A stretch of DNA of 64,000 nucleotides from Caldilineaceae bacterium. Lineage in GTDB: Bacteria; Chloroflexota; Anaerolineae; Caldilineales; Caldilineaceae. Positions 23,001-31,000 of the stretch are shown here, piece after piece (position 1 is the first letter of the stretch; every line of letters begins with the position of its first letter). The stretch covers positions 101,067-165,066 of the forward strand of contig JACKBA010000010.1 in assembly GCA_020634815.1 (NCBI GenBank). The letters run 5' to 3'. The notes under the pieces were generated by a model that worked only from the letters and a program-made list of their open reading frames with translations, was not told where the DNA came from and made no database searches. Position numbers and translations under genes: made by a program.

Positions 23001-24524
23001 ACCGCCGATCGCTACGCCGTGCTGCGTTCGTCGGTGGATGGCGGTTTCGCCGAGATCGCCGTGCTGCCGGGCGGCGCCGATCCCGTCGAGTTCACCGATG
23101 AAGGGCTGGCCAACGGGACGAGCTACTTCTACCGCGTCGAGGCCGTCGGCGCCAACGGGCTGCGCAGCGCCCCCAGCGCGTCCGTGAAGCTGACGCCGCA
23201 CGCCATCGTGCAGTCGGTCGTCGTCGAGGAGCCGCTGACGATCCAGCACACGCTCAGCGCAGTGGAACCGTCGCAAGAGACGCGCGCGGCGGTCTTCGTG
23301 CCCAGCCTCACCGAGATCACCGGCAGGGCGCCGGGCGTGCTCGTGCAGGCGGGCTGGGCCATGTCCGGCAGCGACGCGTTTACGTGGATCGACGGCGAAT
23401 ACGTCGCCGACAACCAGGGCGGCGGCGACATCTACGCGGCGCGGCTGCTGCCCGACGCCGTGGGCGAGTACGTCTTCAAGTGGCGCGCCTCGTCGACCGG
23501 CGGCCGCGAGTGGACGGAAAGCATCAACGAAGGGCAAATGACGGTCGTCGCCAATGCCGACACGGAGGCGCCCAAACCGCCCTTCCGCATCGACGAGATT
23601 GCTCGCTCGGGCGCGCTCATTGCGCTGGGCATTCGCGCCTCGCGTGGGGCGGACCTGCACGCGTTCCGCATCTGCAGGACGGATTTGACGGCAGGCGAAG
23701 AGGGCTGTGCAGTGCGCGTCGACGTGCCCAAAGCGACAACGATCTACACCGACACAACGGTGACGAACGGCAACACCTACGTTTACACCGTGGCATCGGT
23801 TGACACGGCGTACAACGTCTCGGAACCGTCGGCGCCCATCACCCTCACGGCCGAACTGAGCATGGTCGACGTGACCTGGCGCGTGCTGGTGCCGGCCGAG
23901 ACGCCCATCGACGATACGATCTTCATCGCCGGCGACAGCGCCGAGGCATTCCTGGCGCCCTACAACCCCAGCCTCACGCCCATGACGCCGGCGGGCGACC
24001 GGCTGTGGGAATACACGGCCACGTTGCGTGAGGGCACGCCGCTGCTCTACAAGTACACGCGCGGCAGTTGGGAGACGGTGGAGCAGTGGGGTGCGATCAG
24101 CGGTTTCGGCAACCGCAGCCTGACTGTTGTCAAGGGGCCGGACGGGACACAACTGGTCGAGGACACCGCCACGGATTGGGGCGCCGAGGGCCCGGACGAC
24201 CACCGCGCCATCCAATTCTGGCGAGACCCGCTGGTGACGGCCGTCACGCCGGCGCCGGACAGCAGCGGCACGGCGCCAGAGGAAATCACTACCGAGTTTG
24301 CGATCAACGTATCGCCCATCGGCGGCGACGCAAGCCAGGTGATTCTCGTGTCCGACGCGGCGGGCAACCCGGTCACCGGCACCGTTGCGCAGAGCAGCGG
24401 GCGTTCGTTCACCTTCACGCCCGATGCGTCGCTGGCAGCCGGCGAGTACACGGCGACGGTCTTTAACGTGGAGCAGACCACGCCGATGGTGGCGCCGTAT
24501 GTCTGGAGTTTCACAGTGGAATAG
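20034..24524 (+). CDS. Secreted multidomain amylopullulanase (GH13)
   Basis: About 1,496 residues; ATG 20034 follows a GAAGGAG ribosome site, and a signal peptide (RRLARAAVASLLILAILLPA...ALAQA) ends near residue 32. Domains in order: pullulanase-associated/CBM41-like (~35-125), X25-like starch-binding (~145-240), an N-terminal beta domain, then the GH13 barrel with FPDRFRDGD, DGVPNHSS (region I), GWRIDVVPDV with nucleophile Asp near 645, ISETW with acid/base Glu near 679 and SSHDV near 758. After it come an FN3-like module, further beta modules, a CBM20-like starch-binding domain (LLYKYTRGSWETVEQWG) and a C-terminal Ig-like domain. It would degrade starch and pullulan outside the cell. Confidence 0.9.
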   Translation: MSSFRRLARAAVASLLILAILLPAAPVALAQAAATIHYHRPDGAYEGWGLHVWGAAAQETPWAEPLAPAGSDDFGIFWEVPLRAGADELGFIIHNGDAKDPGPDQFLKLAAGNEAWVVSGVPEVFPAQVDPTDLPTGLPSTEEPVIAPASVSFPGNYASLLGGADWEPADPAVQGSDPDGDGVWTLTATLPPGDYEFKVAVNGTWEENYGAGGQPDGPNIGFSVPGDGGDARFSFDQSTKAIDVTANPPTGPVPVPQAFVGDSVIYQPALRHDSRSDRYRTPFGAQPTGTDVTLRLRTAANDVEEVTLLWGSVSDGVVRYAPMQPVAADERHAWWETTVNTGDVLDVLAYGFAVTDGGATVFYADDGRRDGGLGQSYMEMPAGDVGWNIYVYDPAFEAPEWAKNATIYQIFPDRFRDGDASNNPTLDDWFYPEECGGHAVPIAPWNTILPDPEPNDPGRNPKYAGTYNCTFYGGDIQGVEQELDYLQELGVTTIYFNPIFDSPSNHKYDGRDYRQVDDNLAVVGDLSASNELFEQFAAAVEARGMNLILDGVPNHSSSDSPFFDKYARHETLGACESEESPYRSWYFFDPARPAGTGACAGDVNYRGWFNVGTLPQLDTANEEVIDNWLGEEGIALKWLDVPGVDGWRIDVVPDVVNINPDFFELMRQAVKAQHPDALLISETWPEDQARLRVLGDEFDSTMNYRFRLAVLGFLRDGNFDDNDGGVPALTATEFEAALRGMEEDYPPAAFATAMNLLSSHDVNRAVRVLDHDGIDFAALEPVNDFVDGRKRLALAAVLQFTLPGAPTIYYGDEVGLVGFGSDAMRDDPYNRQPYPWPDAEGYDSLPAWRQQDTGLLAHYQQLGQLRQEHSFLRTGSWDTLLVDDAGLYVFGRKDDSGAAIVAVNRGDAEQAVSIDVSGYLPWGAELSDSLGEATLVVGDAGNLGFSVPAMGYQVWVTDEGTDFTAPSTPEIIAAEEGNAGVTLTIQSDDTADRYAVLRSSVDGGFAEIAVLPGGADPVEFTDEGLANGTSYFYRVEAVGANGLRSAPSASVKLTPHAIVQSVVVEEPLTIQHTLSAVEPSQETRAAVFVPSLTEITGRAPGVLVQAGWAMSGSDAFTWIDGEYVADNQGGGDIYAARLLPDAVGEYVFKWRASSTGGREWTESINEGQMTVVANADTEAPKPPFRIDEIARSGALIALGIRASRGADLHAFRICRTDLTAGEEGCAVRVDVPKATTIYTDTTVTNGNTYVYTVASVDTAYNVSEPSAPITLTAELSMVDVTWRVLVPAETPIDDTIFIAGDSAEAFLAPYNPSLTPMTPAGDRLWEYTATLREGTPLLYKYTRGSWETVEQWGAISGFGNRSLTVVKGPDGTQLVEDTATDWGAEGPDDHRAIQFWRDPLVTAVTPAPDSSGTAPEEITTEFAINVSPIGGDASQVILVSDAAGNPVTGTVAQSSGRSFTFTPDASLAAGEYTATVFNVEQTTPMVAPYVWSFTVE

Positions 24525-24552
24525 AGCGTGAAGAAAGCGGTGCTTGATTTTG

Positions 24553-24600
24553 TTGACAGCGCGAAGTGAATGCACTATGATGTCATTAATGCATTCACTT
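24553..24600 (+). promoter_or_regulatory. Promoter overlapped by an 11-bp inverted repeat (toxin-antitoxin operator)
   Basis: TTGACA (24553-24558), exactly 17 bases and TATGAT (24576-24581) form a near-consensus promoter. The arms AAGTGAATGCA (24564-24574) and TGCATTCACTT (24590-24600) are perfect inverted repeats that flank the -10 box. This is the classic arrangement for autorepression by an antitoxin with a ribbon-helix-helix DNA-binding fold. Confidence 0.85.
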
Positions 24601-24615
24601 GGGAGGTGGGCTGAG

Positions 24616-24888
24616 ATGACACAGTTGACCGTCCGTGGAGTCGACGCCAAATTGCATAATGCGCTGAAAGAGACTGCGCAACAGAAAGGCGTGAGCGTCA
24701 ATCGCGTCGTTTTGGATGCGCTCAGGCAGGCGGCTGGTTTGGAGCCGGCCGGTGGGCAGTCGCAGCAGCGGCACCACGATCTGGATTACCTGGCCGGTAC
24801 GTGGACGGCAGCCGAATATGACGAATTCATGGCCGCGTTGACCGAAGAACGCTCGATCGATGATGAGCTATGGCACACCAACGCCTGA
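24616..24888 (+). CDS. FitA/VapB-like ribbon-helix-helix antitoxin
   Basis: About 90 residues. The N-terminus MTQLTVRGVDAKLHNALKET followed by AQQKGVSVNRVVLDALRQA is an Arc/FitA-type ribbon-helix-helix; the C-terminal part, ending with acidic and aromatic residues, would wrap the toxin. ATG 24616 is chosen because the RHH strand follows at once; an upstream in-frame ATG would place part of the operator inside the gene. The last 19 bases overlap the toxin gene. It probably represses its own operon through the inverted repeat at 24564-24600. Confidence 0.85.
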   Translation: MTQLTVRGVDAKLHNALKETAQQKGVSVNRVVLDALRQAAGLEPAGGQSQQRHHDLDYLAGTWTAAEYDEFMAALTEERSIDDELWHTNA

Positions 24889-25271
24889 TTCTCGATACAT
24901 CGGGTTATTCGGCCTTCAGACGCGGACTGGAAGTTGCTGTCGACTGTATCCAGCGCGCCGAAAGGATCTTCGTGCCCAGCATCGTGCTGGGTGAGTTACT
25001 ATTTGGGTTTGCGCTTGGTAGTCGGCCAGCAGAGAATCGCCAGGAGTTGAATGACTTCCTCAGTAGTTCGCGTGTCGTTGTCTCACCCATCACCCTTGCG
25101 ACGGCAGAACGCTATGCCCAGATTCACACACACCTACGCGCCGCAGGCAAGCCAATCCCAACCAACGACCTATGGATTGCTGCAAGCACTTGGGAACATG
25201 GTGGTGTTCTGCTGACCTCTGATGGACATTTTCACCAGGTTCCGCAGATCATAGTCCAGATGATCATGTGA
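24870..25271 (+). CDS. VapC-like PIN-domain toxin
   Basis: A 133-residue PIN-domain ribonuclease. The four acidic active-site positions are visible: D9 in LILDTSGYSAF, E42 in LGELLFG, D100 in PTNDLWIAA and D118 in TSDGHF. VapC-type toxins cleave tRNA or rRNA in a Mg-dependent way and are held inactive by the antitoxin made from the overlapping upstream gene. GC content is lower than in flanking genes. The operon sits between the amylopullulanase gene and a decayed copy of that gene's 3' end. Confidence 0.9.
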   Translation: MAHQRLILDTSGYSAFRRGLEVAVDCIQRAERIFVPSIVLGELLFGFALGSRPAENRQELNDFLSSSRVVVSPITLATAERYAQIHTHLRAAGKPIPTNDLWIAASTWEHGGVLLTSDGHFHQVPQIIVQMIM

Positions 25272-25335
25272 TGGGCCAGCCGCCAGGAGAACGACGCCAC
25301 ATCATGCGGCTTGGTTGGGCAAATTGAGATGGTTA

Positions 25336-25431
25336 TCCATGCGTAGCGAATACAAGACGAGGGTCCATAGCGTGGAGTAGATCACACGGATGGTGGCGCC
25401 GTACATGTGGCGCTCTGCGGTGACGGAATAG
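25336..25431 (+). pseudogene. Relic of the amylopullulanase 3' end
   Basis: About 95 bases that align to the last ~30 codons of the gene ending at 24524. In the matching frame the relic reads SEYKTRVHSVE, stop, ITRMVAPYMWRSAVTE, stop, against GEYTATVFNVEQTTPMVAPYVW in the intact gene. ATGGTGGCGCCGTA is identical in both. One glutamine codon has become TAG and an extra codon is present near the end, so this is a decayed duplicate, not a functional exon. The toxin-antitoxin operon lies between the two copies. Confidence 0.8.
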
Positions 25432-25446
25432 GAGGGTTTCCACCAA

Positions 25447-25495
25447 CGCATGATTGAGGGCCATCGCCAGGTCGGCGATGGCCCTCAATCATGCG
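25447..25495. other. 22-bp perfect hairpin between convergent genes
   Basis: Two perfectly complementary 22-base arms (25447-25468 and 25474-25495) around a 5-base AGGTC loop, between the amylase relic and the stop of the minus-strand lipoprotein gene. Neither side has a T-tract, so it is either a very strong non-canonical terminator for both directions or another structured element. Confidence 0.8.
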
Positions 25496-25535
25496 CATTT
25501 CCTCAGCACACATGTTCCCTTCAAGCCGCAGAGTG

Positions 25536-27647
25536 TTACTGAGATGTGAAGAACCGGCGCTCCATCTCGTCGCTGAGATCGAAGATCAGCATGTCCTGAT
25601 TGCCCATCAACACGGTTGTGATGCGGTCGTCCAGGTAGCGGCCAAGGACAGCGGAATAGCCGTCAAAGTAGCCGCCATTGCCGGCCCACGGACGCCCGAA
25701 ATACTTGCCCACTACGATGCCATAGCCTGACCCCTGGCCGGAACCATTATCGTCGTGCCAGGTCAGCATATTGCGCAACTCCGTCTCATTCAGCAACTCA
25801 CCGTTGTAAAGCGCCTCGTTCCAGCGATAGAGATCTTCGGCAGTCGAATAGATGCCACCGGATGCATAGAGAGACGAAACATCAAAGGGGACGGGCGTCG
25901 TATCGCGATAGGTTCGGTATCCGAGCGCCAGTCCCTCAGCCGGATCCCCATATCCGCTATGCAACATCCCAAGCGGTTCAAATAGTTGCTGGCGTACAAA
26001 CTCCCCGTAAGGCTGACCAGAGACGCGTTCTATGATCAGCCCAGCCAGCACGAAACCGCTATGACTCCAGTATCGCCGCTCCCCCGGCTCGAATAGCAAT
26101 CGATCGTCGCGAAATAGGTCGACGATCTGCTGCGTCGTGGCGCCGTCCCGGGAAAGTTTGAAGGCTGCCGAGGCATCCGACTCGAAGTAGTCGGGCAGAC
26201 CAGAGGTATGGCTGAGCAGATGGTGGATGGTGATGGGCTGCCAGGCCTCGGGGCAGTCGTCGAGATAGTCACAAATCGGATCCTGGACGCTCAACTTGCC
26301 CTCTTGTTCGAGCAGCAACATGGCCGCGGCGGTGAATTGCACACTCATCTCGTAGACTCGAAAGATCGTCTGGGCGGTGTTCGGGATGCCTTGTGCGCGG
26401 TCCGCCATTCCCCAGGCCTTGCTCCAGATGATCTCGCCGTCGCGTGCAATCAGCGCGACGCCGTTGAAGTCCCCCGCCGCTTGTTTCTCATCCAGGAACG
26501 CCTCGGCGCTCGCCAGGCCGGCTGTCATATCAAAATCCGGCGCATCGTTTGCAGTCGGCGTCGAAATAGCCGCGTCGGTTATCGGCACCATCAAGTGTTC
26601 GGCAGGCGTCCCGGCGAACATGATGAACGGTCCGCCGGAATGCGGATCAGTGGAATAGGCAGTCGGATCCCACCGATGCGACGAAGCGATCATGATATGC
26701 GGCGGGTCGATCAGCCACTCATTTCCAGCAGGCGGCTCGGCCAGAGATGGATCGTCGTTATCTGCCACGCTGTCGCCCTGAAGCATGTAGGCAAACCCGA
26801 TGACGTTGAGCGCCTCGCGTTCGGGCCCGAACTCCATGCCAAAGACCTTCAGCCAGTTGGCGTCCAGGCAGCGCGGGTCGTCGGTGGGCGACGATGGGTC
26901 GTCGGGGCGGCAAACCCAGCCGTTCGTGCCCGCACGCAGCACCTTGCCTTCGCCCAGCGTGGGGTCGATGGGCCAGTCGATGATGGTGGCGTCTTGCGCG
27001 ATGACCATAGGCGCCGCGCTCATGGCATTAGCGATCTTGTCGGCGGCATCCTGTGCCGGCACGATCGCGACAGGTACCATGATGTGCTCGGCCGGTGTAC
27101 CGCCAAACATGATGAACGGTCCGCCCGAGTGGTGATCGGTCGTATAGAGCGCCGGATCGAGCGGGCGGGGCGAGGCCACCATGAGGTGCGGGGGGTCGAG
27201 TTGCCATCCCTGGCCGGCCGGCGGCACAAGCGCCGACGGGTCGTCATTGTCGGCCACGCTGTCGCCCATCAGCATATAGGAGATGCCAATGTTGCTCTGC
27301 GCCTCGCGTTCGGGGCCAAAGTCCAGGCCGAAAACGTTCAGCCAGTTGGCGTCCAGACAGCGCGGGTCGTCGGTGGGCGACGACGGGTCGTCCGGGCGAC
27401 AGACCCAGCCGTTGGTGCCTGGGCGCAACTCCTTAGCCTCGCCCAGGGTGGCGTCGATGGGCCAGTCGCGCACGGCGGCATCCGCAGCCACGCTCGAAGG
27501 CGCTGCGGTCATGGCGTTGGTGATCTTGTCGGCGGCCGTGAGCAAGGGGGCGGCCATGGGTTGCGTATCGATCGTGTGCGGTTGAACCGGCTGGCAGGCG
27601 GTGAGCACCAGCATTCCCGGCAAAGCAAGCAAGTAGAAGCGTTTCAT
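25536..27647 (-). CDS. Lipoprotein with two repeat domains and an inactivated serine-hydrolase domain
   Basis: About 703 residues. A lipoprotein signal ends at LVLTAC (Cys18); the start follows AGGAGG. Residues ~39-200 and ~202-365 are two copies of one domain (DWPID...GTNGWVCRPDD...PPH...GGPFIMF.GTPAEH), 498 bp apart and nearly identical in stretches of DNA, so the duplication is recent. Residues ~375-700 have the class-C beta-lactamase/PBP fold, but the SxxK position reads EMSV, YxN reads WSH and the HxG motif reads NGG, so hydrolase activity is very unlikely. It is probably a surface binding or sensing protein, and the last gene of the first regulator module. Confidence 0.8.
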   Translation of the reverse strand: MKRFYLLALPGMLVLTACQPVQPHTIDTQPMAAPLLTAADKITNAMTAAPSSVAADAAVRDWPIDATLGEAKELRPGTNGWVCRPDDPSSPTDDPRCLDANWLNVFGLDFGPEREAQSNIGISYMLMGDSVADNDDPSALVPPAGQGWQLDPPHLMVASPRPLDPALYTTDHHSGGPFIMFGGTPAEHIMVPVAIVPAQDAADKIANAMSAAPMVIAQDATIIDWPIDPTLGEGKVLRAGTNGWVCRPDDPSSPTDDPRCLDANWLKVFGMEFGPEREALNVIGFAYMLQGDSVADNDDPSLAEPPAGNEWLIDPPHIMIASSHRWDPTAYSTDPHSGGPFIMFAGTPAEHLMVPITDAAISTPTANDAPDFDMTAGLASAEAFLDEKQAAGDFNGVALIARDGEIIWSKAWGMADRAQGIPNTAQTIFRVYEMSVQFTAAAMLLLEQEGKLSVQDPICDYLDDCPEAWQPITIHHLLSHTSGLPDYFESDASAAFKLSRDGATTQQIVDLFRDDRLLFEPGERRYWSHSGFVLAGLIIERVSGQPYGEFVRQQLFEPLGMLHSGYGDPAEGLALGYRTYRDTTPVPFDVSSLYASGGIYSTAEDLYRWNEALYNGELLNETELRNMLTWHDDNGSGQGSGYGIVVGKYFGRPWAGNGGYFDGYSAVLGRYLDDRITTVLMGNQDMLIFDLSDEMERRFFTSQ

Positions 27648-27718
27648 GGGTTTCCTCCTCTTCCCTATCAAACAGTCCGTTTACACAAGTTGTGCTCCAT
27701 GGGCAGCACCAGGGTCAG

Positions 27719-27940
27719 CTAGTCACGATCACCTCCTTCCTCGCCGCCACCCGTCCCGGTCGCGCCGGCGATTGACAACATGAACGCCGTAACATCCGGC
27801 CAGGTGCGGAAGTAGCGCGTCTCCCCGCTGAGCAGATAAGTCACGCGCACGCGTACCTCACCTTGACCGCAGCCAACCGGCTCGATCCACAAGCGCAGGG
27901 TGAACAGATGCGTGCGCGGATATGGCTCTTGTGACGGCAT
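27719..27940 (-). CDS. Small protein of the YPRTHLF family (module 1)
   Basis: About 73 residues from an ATG aligned with that of its paralogue at 31784. The conserved core is YPRTHLFTLRLWIEP, a short variable stretch, GEVRVRVTYLLSGETRYFR, then W and a hydrophobic helix; a Gly/Glu-rich tail ends it. The predicted form is a small beta-sheet plus helix, with no signal peptide. Similar small proteins occur near SARP-like regulators in Chloroflexota; their function is unknown. It lies between its regulator and its lipoprotein, 71 bases before the latter, and is probably co-transcribed with it from the site at 28038-28074. Confidence 0.7.
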   Translation of the reverse strand: MPSQEPYPRTHLFTLRLWIEPVGCGQGEVRVRVTYLLSGETRYFRTWPDVTAFMLSIAGATGTGGGEEGGDRD

Positions 27941-28037
27941 CGACCCCATCCTTGACCGGCCAACTCCAGATAGTGGTCGCACGGGATCGACCGCTATCGC
28001 CGCAATGCGCCCGTGAGTCGTCGCTTTGGATGGGTTG

Positions 28038-28074
28038 AAGATAGAGAATGGGGCGTTCTCAAAACGTTCTATGG
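28038..28074 (-). promoter_or_regulatory. SARP-type direct repeat and -10 before the module 1 output genes
   Basis: On the minus strand: heptamer AGAACGT, spacer TTTG, heptamer AGAACGC (11-bp pitch), then nine bases and TATCTT. No good -35 is present, as expected for SARP-dependent promoters where the repeats replace it. The segment aligns without gaps with 33718-33754. It lies 25 bases after the regulator stop and ~98 bases before the small gene. A third CGTTCT (minus: AGAACG) is at 28095-28100. Confidence 0.65.
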
Positions 28075-28098
28075 AAAAAGGTATGGAGATCGAACGTT

Positions 28099-31000
28099 CT
28101 ACGCGTTATGCCGCAGTGCGTCCAGCAGCGCGCCGGCTTCCTCAAGATCGGGGGTATCGAAGCCTTCGCTGAACCAGTCATAGATGCCTGCCAAGAGTGA
28201 ATGGGCGGCCTCGGCATTGCCTTGCGTCTGCCACAGACGCGCCAGGCTCACGGCAGCGCGCAACTCCAGCGATTTTGCGCCTTGCTGCCGCGCCGTTTCG
28301 AGCGCGGCCTGATAGCAGCGTTCGATTTCGACGGTATCTGCGCCTGATGCCAACAGCATGTCGCCCTTGGCGCGGTGGAATTCGGCATTCCAGTAGCTTT
28401 CGCCGATTTGGCCCACAAATGCCAGCGCCTCGTCGACAACGACGATACCCTGCGTATGGCGCCCGGCCCTGAGATATGCTTCGACGAGCAGGGCGAGTCC
28501 TTGCGACGAGTAGAGCAACGTGTCAAGCGCGCGGAGTTGGTCGATGCCGCGCTGGATGAGGACAATGCCTTCGTCCGCAGCACCTTGTTCGGCCAGCACC
28601 CAGCCGCGAAAGGTCAAGTCCACGGCCACGCAGTGCGGGTACGGGTGTTTCGCCACCAATGCGCTGTATTCGGCGGCGTACGCTTGCGTCAGGTGCGGGT
28701 CGCGTAGGTAATGCGCGAGATCAAACGCAAAGTCGAGCGACATCAGCATGTCGAACGGGCGGGAGATGGCGCGCGTCCGTTCGAGCAACTCCTGTATGCG
28801 TGGGCGTGCCTGGTCGGGAAAGCCAAGCAGCCAGAGCGTCGGTGCGAGGCGGCGCAGGTTGGCGATGCCCTGATCCTGCTCAAAGTCCTGGCCGTGGCTG
28901 CGCGGCTGATTGACCTCAAAGAGTGAGGTTGCCTGCTCGAAGTAGTGATGGGCCTCCTGAAATCTGCCCTGGTGAAACGAATGCGCTCCGGTCAGACGCA
29001 GCGCCGCTTGCAGATGGACGGGTTCCTCGGAGCGATACCCTAGCGCCAGCAATTCTGCGTTCAACTGCGCTGCTTCATCCCATTGGCAGCGCTGGCCCCA
29101 GTAGAAGCGCAATGCAAGCAGCACCTCGAAGCGTTTGTCCGCGTCGTCAACCAACTCGCATAGTGTGCGAGCTCTACGCAACGTTTCCTCGACTTCTGGT
29201 GCGGTCAGCCCTTTCACAATCAGCAGGGCGCCGCCCAGGCGCGACAATGTGTCCAGTTGCCGGGCCAGGTTCTCGGGCGTTGCCGGCAAGGAATCCAGCA
29301 GGTCCAGCCGCTTCTGCAGGAAAGCCGCCATCTCTGGGTACGCGAGCAGCCGATGCGCGCTCTCCGCGGCGCGTGCATAGTAGCCGGCGGCCTGTTGTCG
29401 CAGACCAGCCTGCTCGCTGTGGGCGGCAAGTTCGCCGGCGACGGCATCCAGATCATCGGGGTGGAGTTGCTCCAGCGCAACGGCAATGCGCCGGTGCAGC
29501 AGCCGGCGGCGCGTGGGGCTGACCTGAGCATTGGCTACCTCGCGAATCCGGCCGTGGCTGAAATCGTAGTCGTCGGCGTTCCGCACGCGCACCAGGCGCC
29601 GTCCCCAGAGTTCATCCAGCGCGGCCACCAGCGCGTCCTCGCCGAATGAACTGGAGCGGGCAAGCAGGTCGTACGTAAACGCACGGCCCGCTACGGCGGC
29701 GAGCTCGGCCACCTCGCGAGCGTCCGGCGTCAACTGTGCGAGGCGGCGCTGGATCACGACCTGCAACCGAGCGGGAAGGGGTGCTGGCGGGGTCAGCCCA
29801 GCAGCAGCGCCGCCCACTTCATCGCCGGGCAGCTTGCTCGCCAGGCTGCGCACGGTCTCGACGATAAAGAGCGGGTTGCCCTCCGTTTCCGCAAAGAGCC
29901 GCTCGGCGGCAGCGGGAGCGAGTGGGTTGTCCGCCACCAGCGCCGCCAGCGCAGTTGTCTCGGCGGCGGTGAGGCGATCCAGGGGAATTTCGGTCAGGAG
30001 ATCTTCGGCGCGCAAATTGAGCAGAAAAGATGCCAGCGGATGGCGCTCTTCGACTTCTTCCGGCCGCAGGGTGGCGACTACCAGCATGCGGCCGGTGCGG
30101 TCGAAATGGAGCAGATAGCCAAGCCATTCCAGCGTCTCCGGATCGCACCATTGAATGTCGTCGAGAAGCAAGAGTAATGGTTGGCCGGCAGCCATCACCG
30201 TGCGCGCCAGCGCTTCATAGAAACGTTGCAACTGCCAGCGCTCGGTCAATGGTTCCGGACGTGGCAGATCGGAACGCTCGTCCAGCAGTTCCGGCAGGAG
30301 ACGGGTCACCTCGCCAAGCCAGGCGACGGGAAGCTGCCGGACCGCCGGTTGAAATGGCTCAGCGCGCAGCCATTCGGTCACCGGGGCATAGGCAAGTGTG
30401 CGGGCGGAATCATAGACGCGGGCACGGGCGTTGGCAAAGCCCTGCCGGCGCGCCCAGTTGAGCAGTTCGTCGGCCAGCCGCGACTTCCCGATGCCGGCCT
30501 CGCCCGCGATGACCACGAGGCGCGGGTGTCCTTGACTCGCTTTTTTCCACGCGTTGCGCAGGCGCGCCCACTCGTCCTCGCGCCCGACCAGTCGTTCGCC
30601 GGAGGCGGCCGGCTGCGCTTGCGGTTCGCGCAGGACCGATGGCGTCGCCATGTTGAGCAAGCGCTCATGTGCTTCCTGCGTATCCCGATTAGGCTCGACG
30701 CCCAACTCGCGCTCAAGCGTCGCCGCGCAGAGATGATAGATGCGCAGCGCGCTGGCGCGATCTCCGTTGAGCGCGTAGAGGCGCATCAGCCGCCGGTAGG
30801 TCGTCTCGTGCAGCGGATCCGCGCGCAAGAAGCGTTGAGCATACTGGACGGCCGCCGGATAATCACGTTCGTTCTCGCAGAGAATGACGAGGTGCTCCAG
30901 CGTGTCGAGAAACGCCTGGCGCAGCCGCTCGCGTTCGGCCAGGAGCCACTCGTCGTAGGACGCGGGCAAGAACTCGCCACGGTAGAGGTCTACTGCCTGC

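Noticed and set aside
28090..28101. GAACGTTC near 28093 considered as a LexA/SOS box
   Set aside because: The known GAAC-N4-GTTC box needs a four-base spacer, absent here; the half-sites fit the SARP-type direct repeat better.
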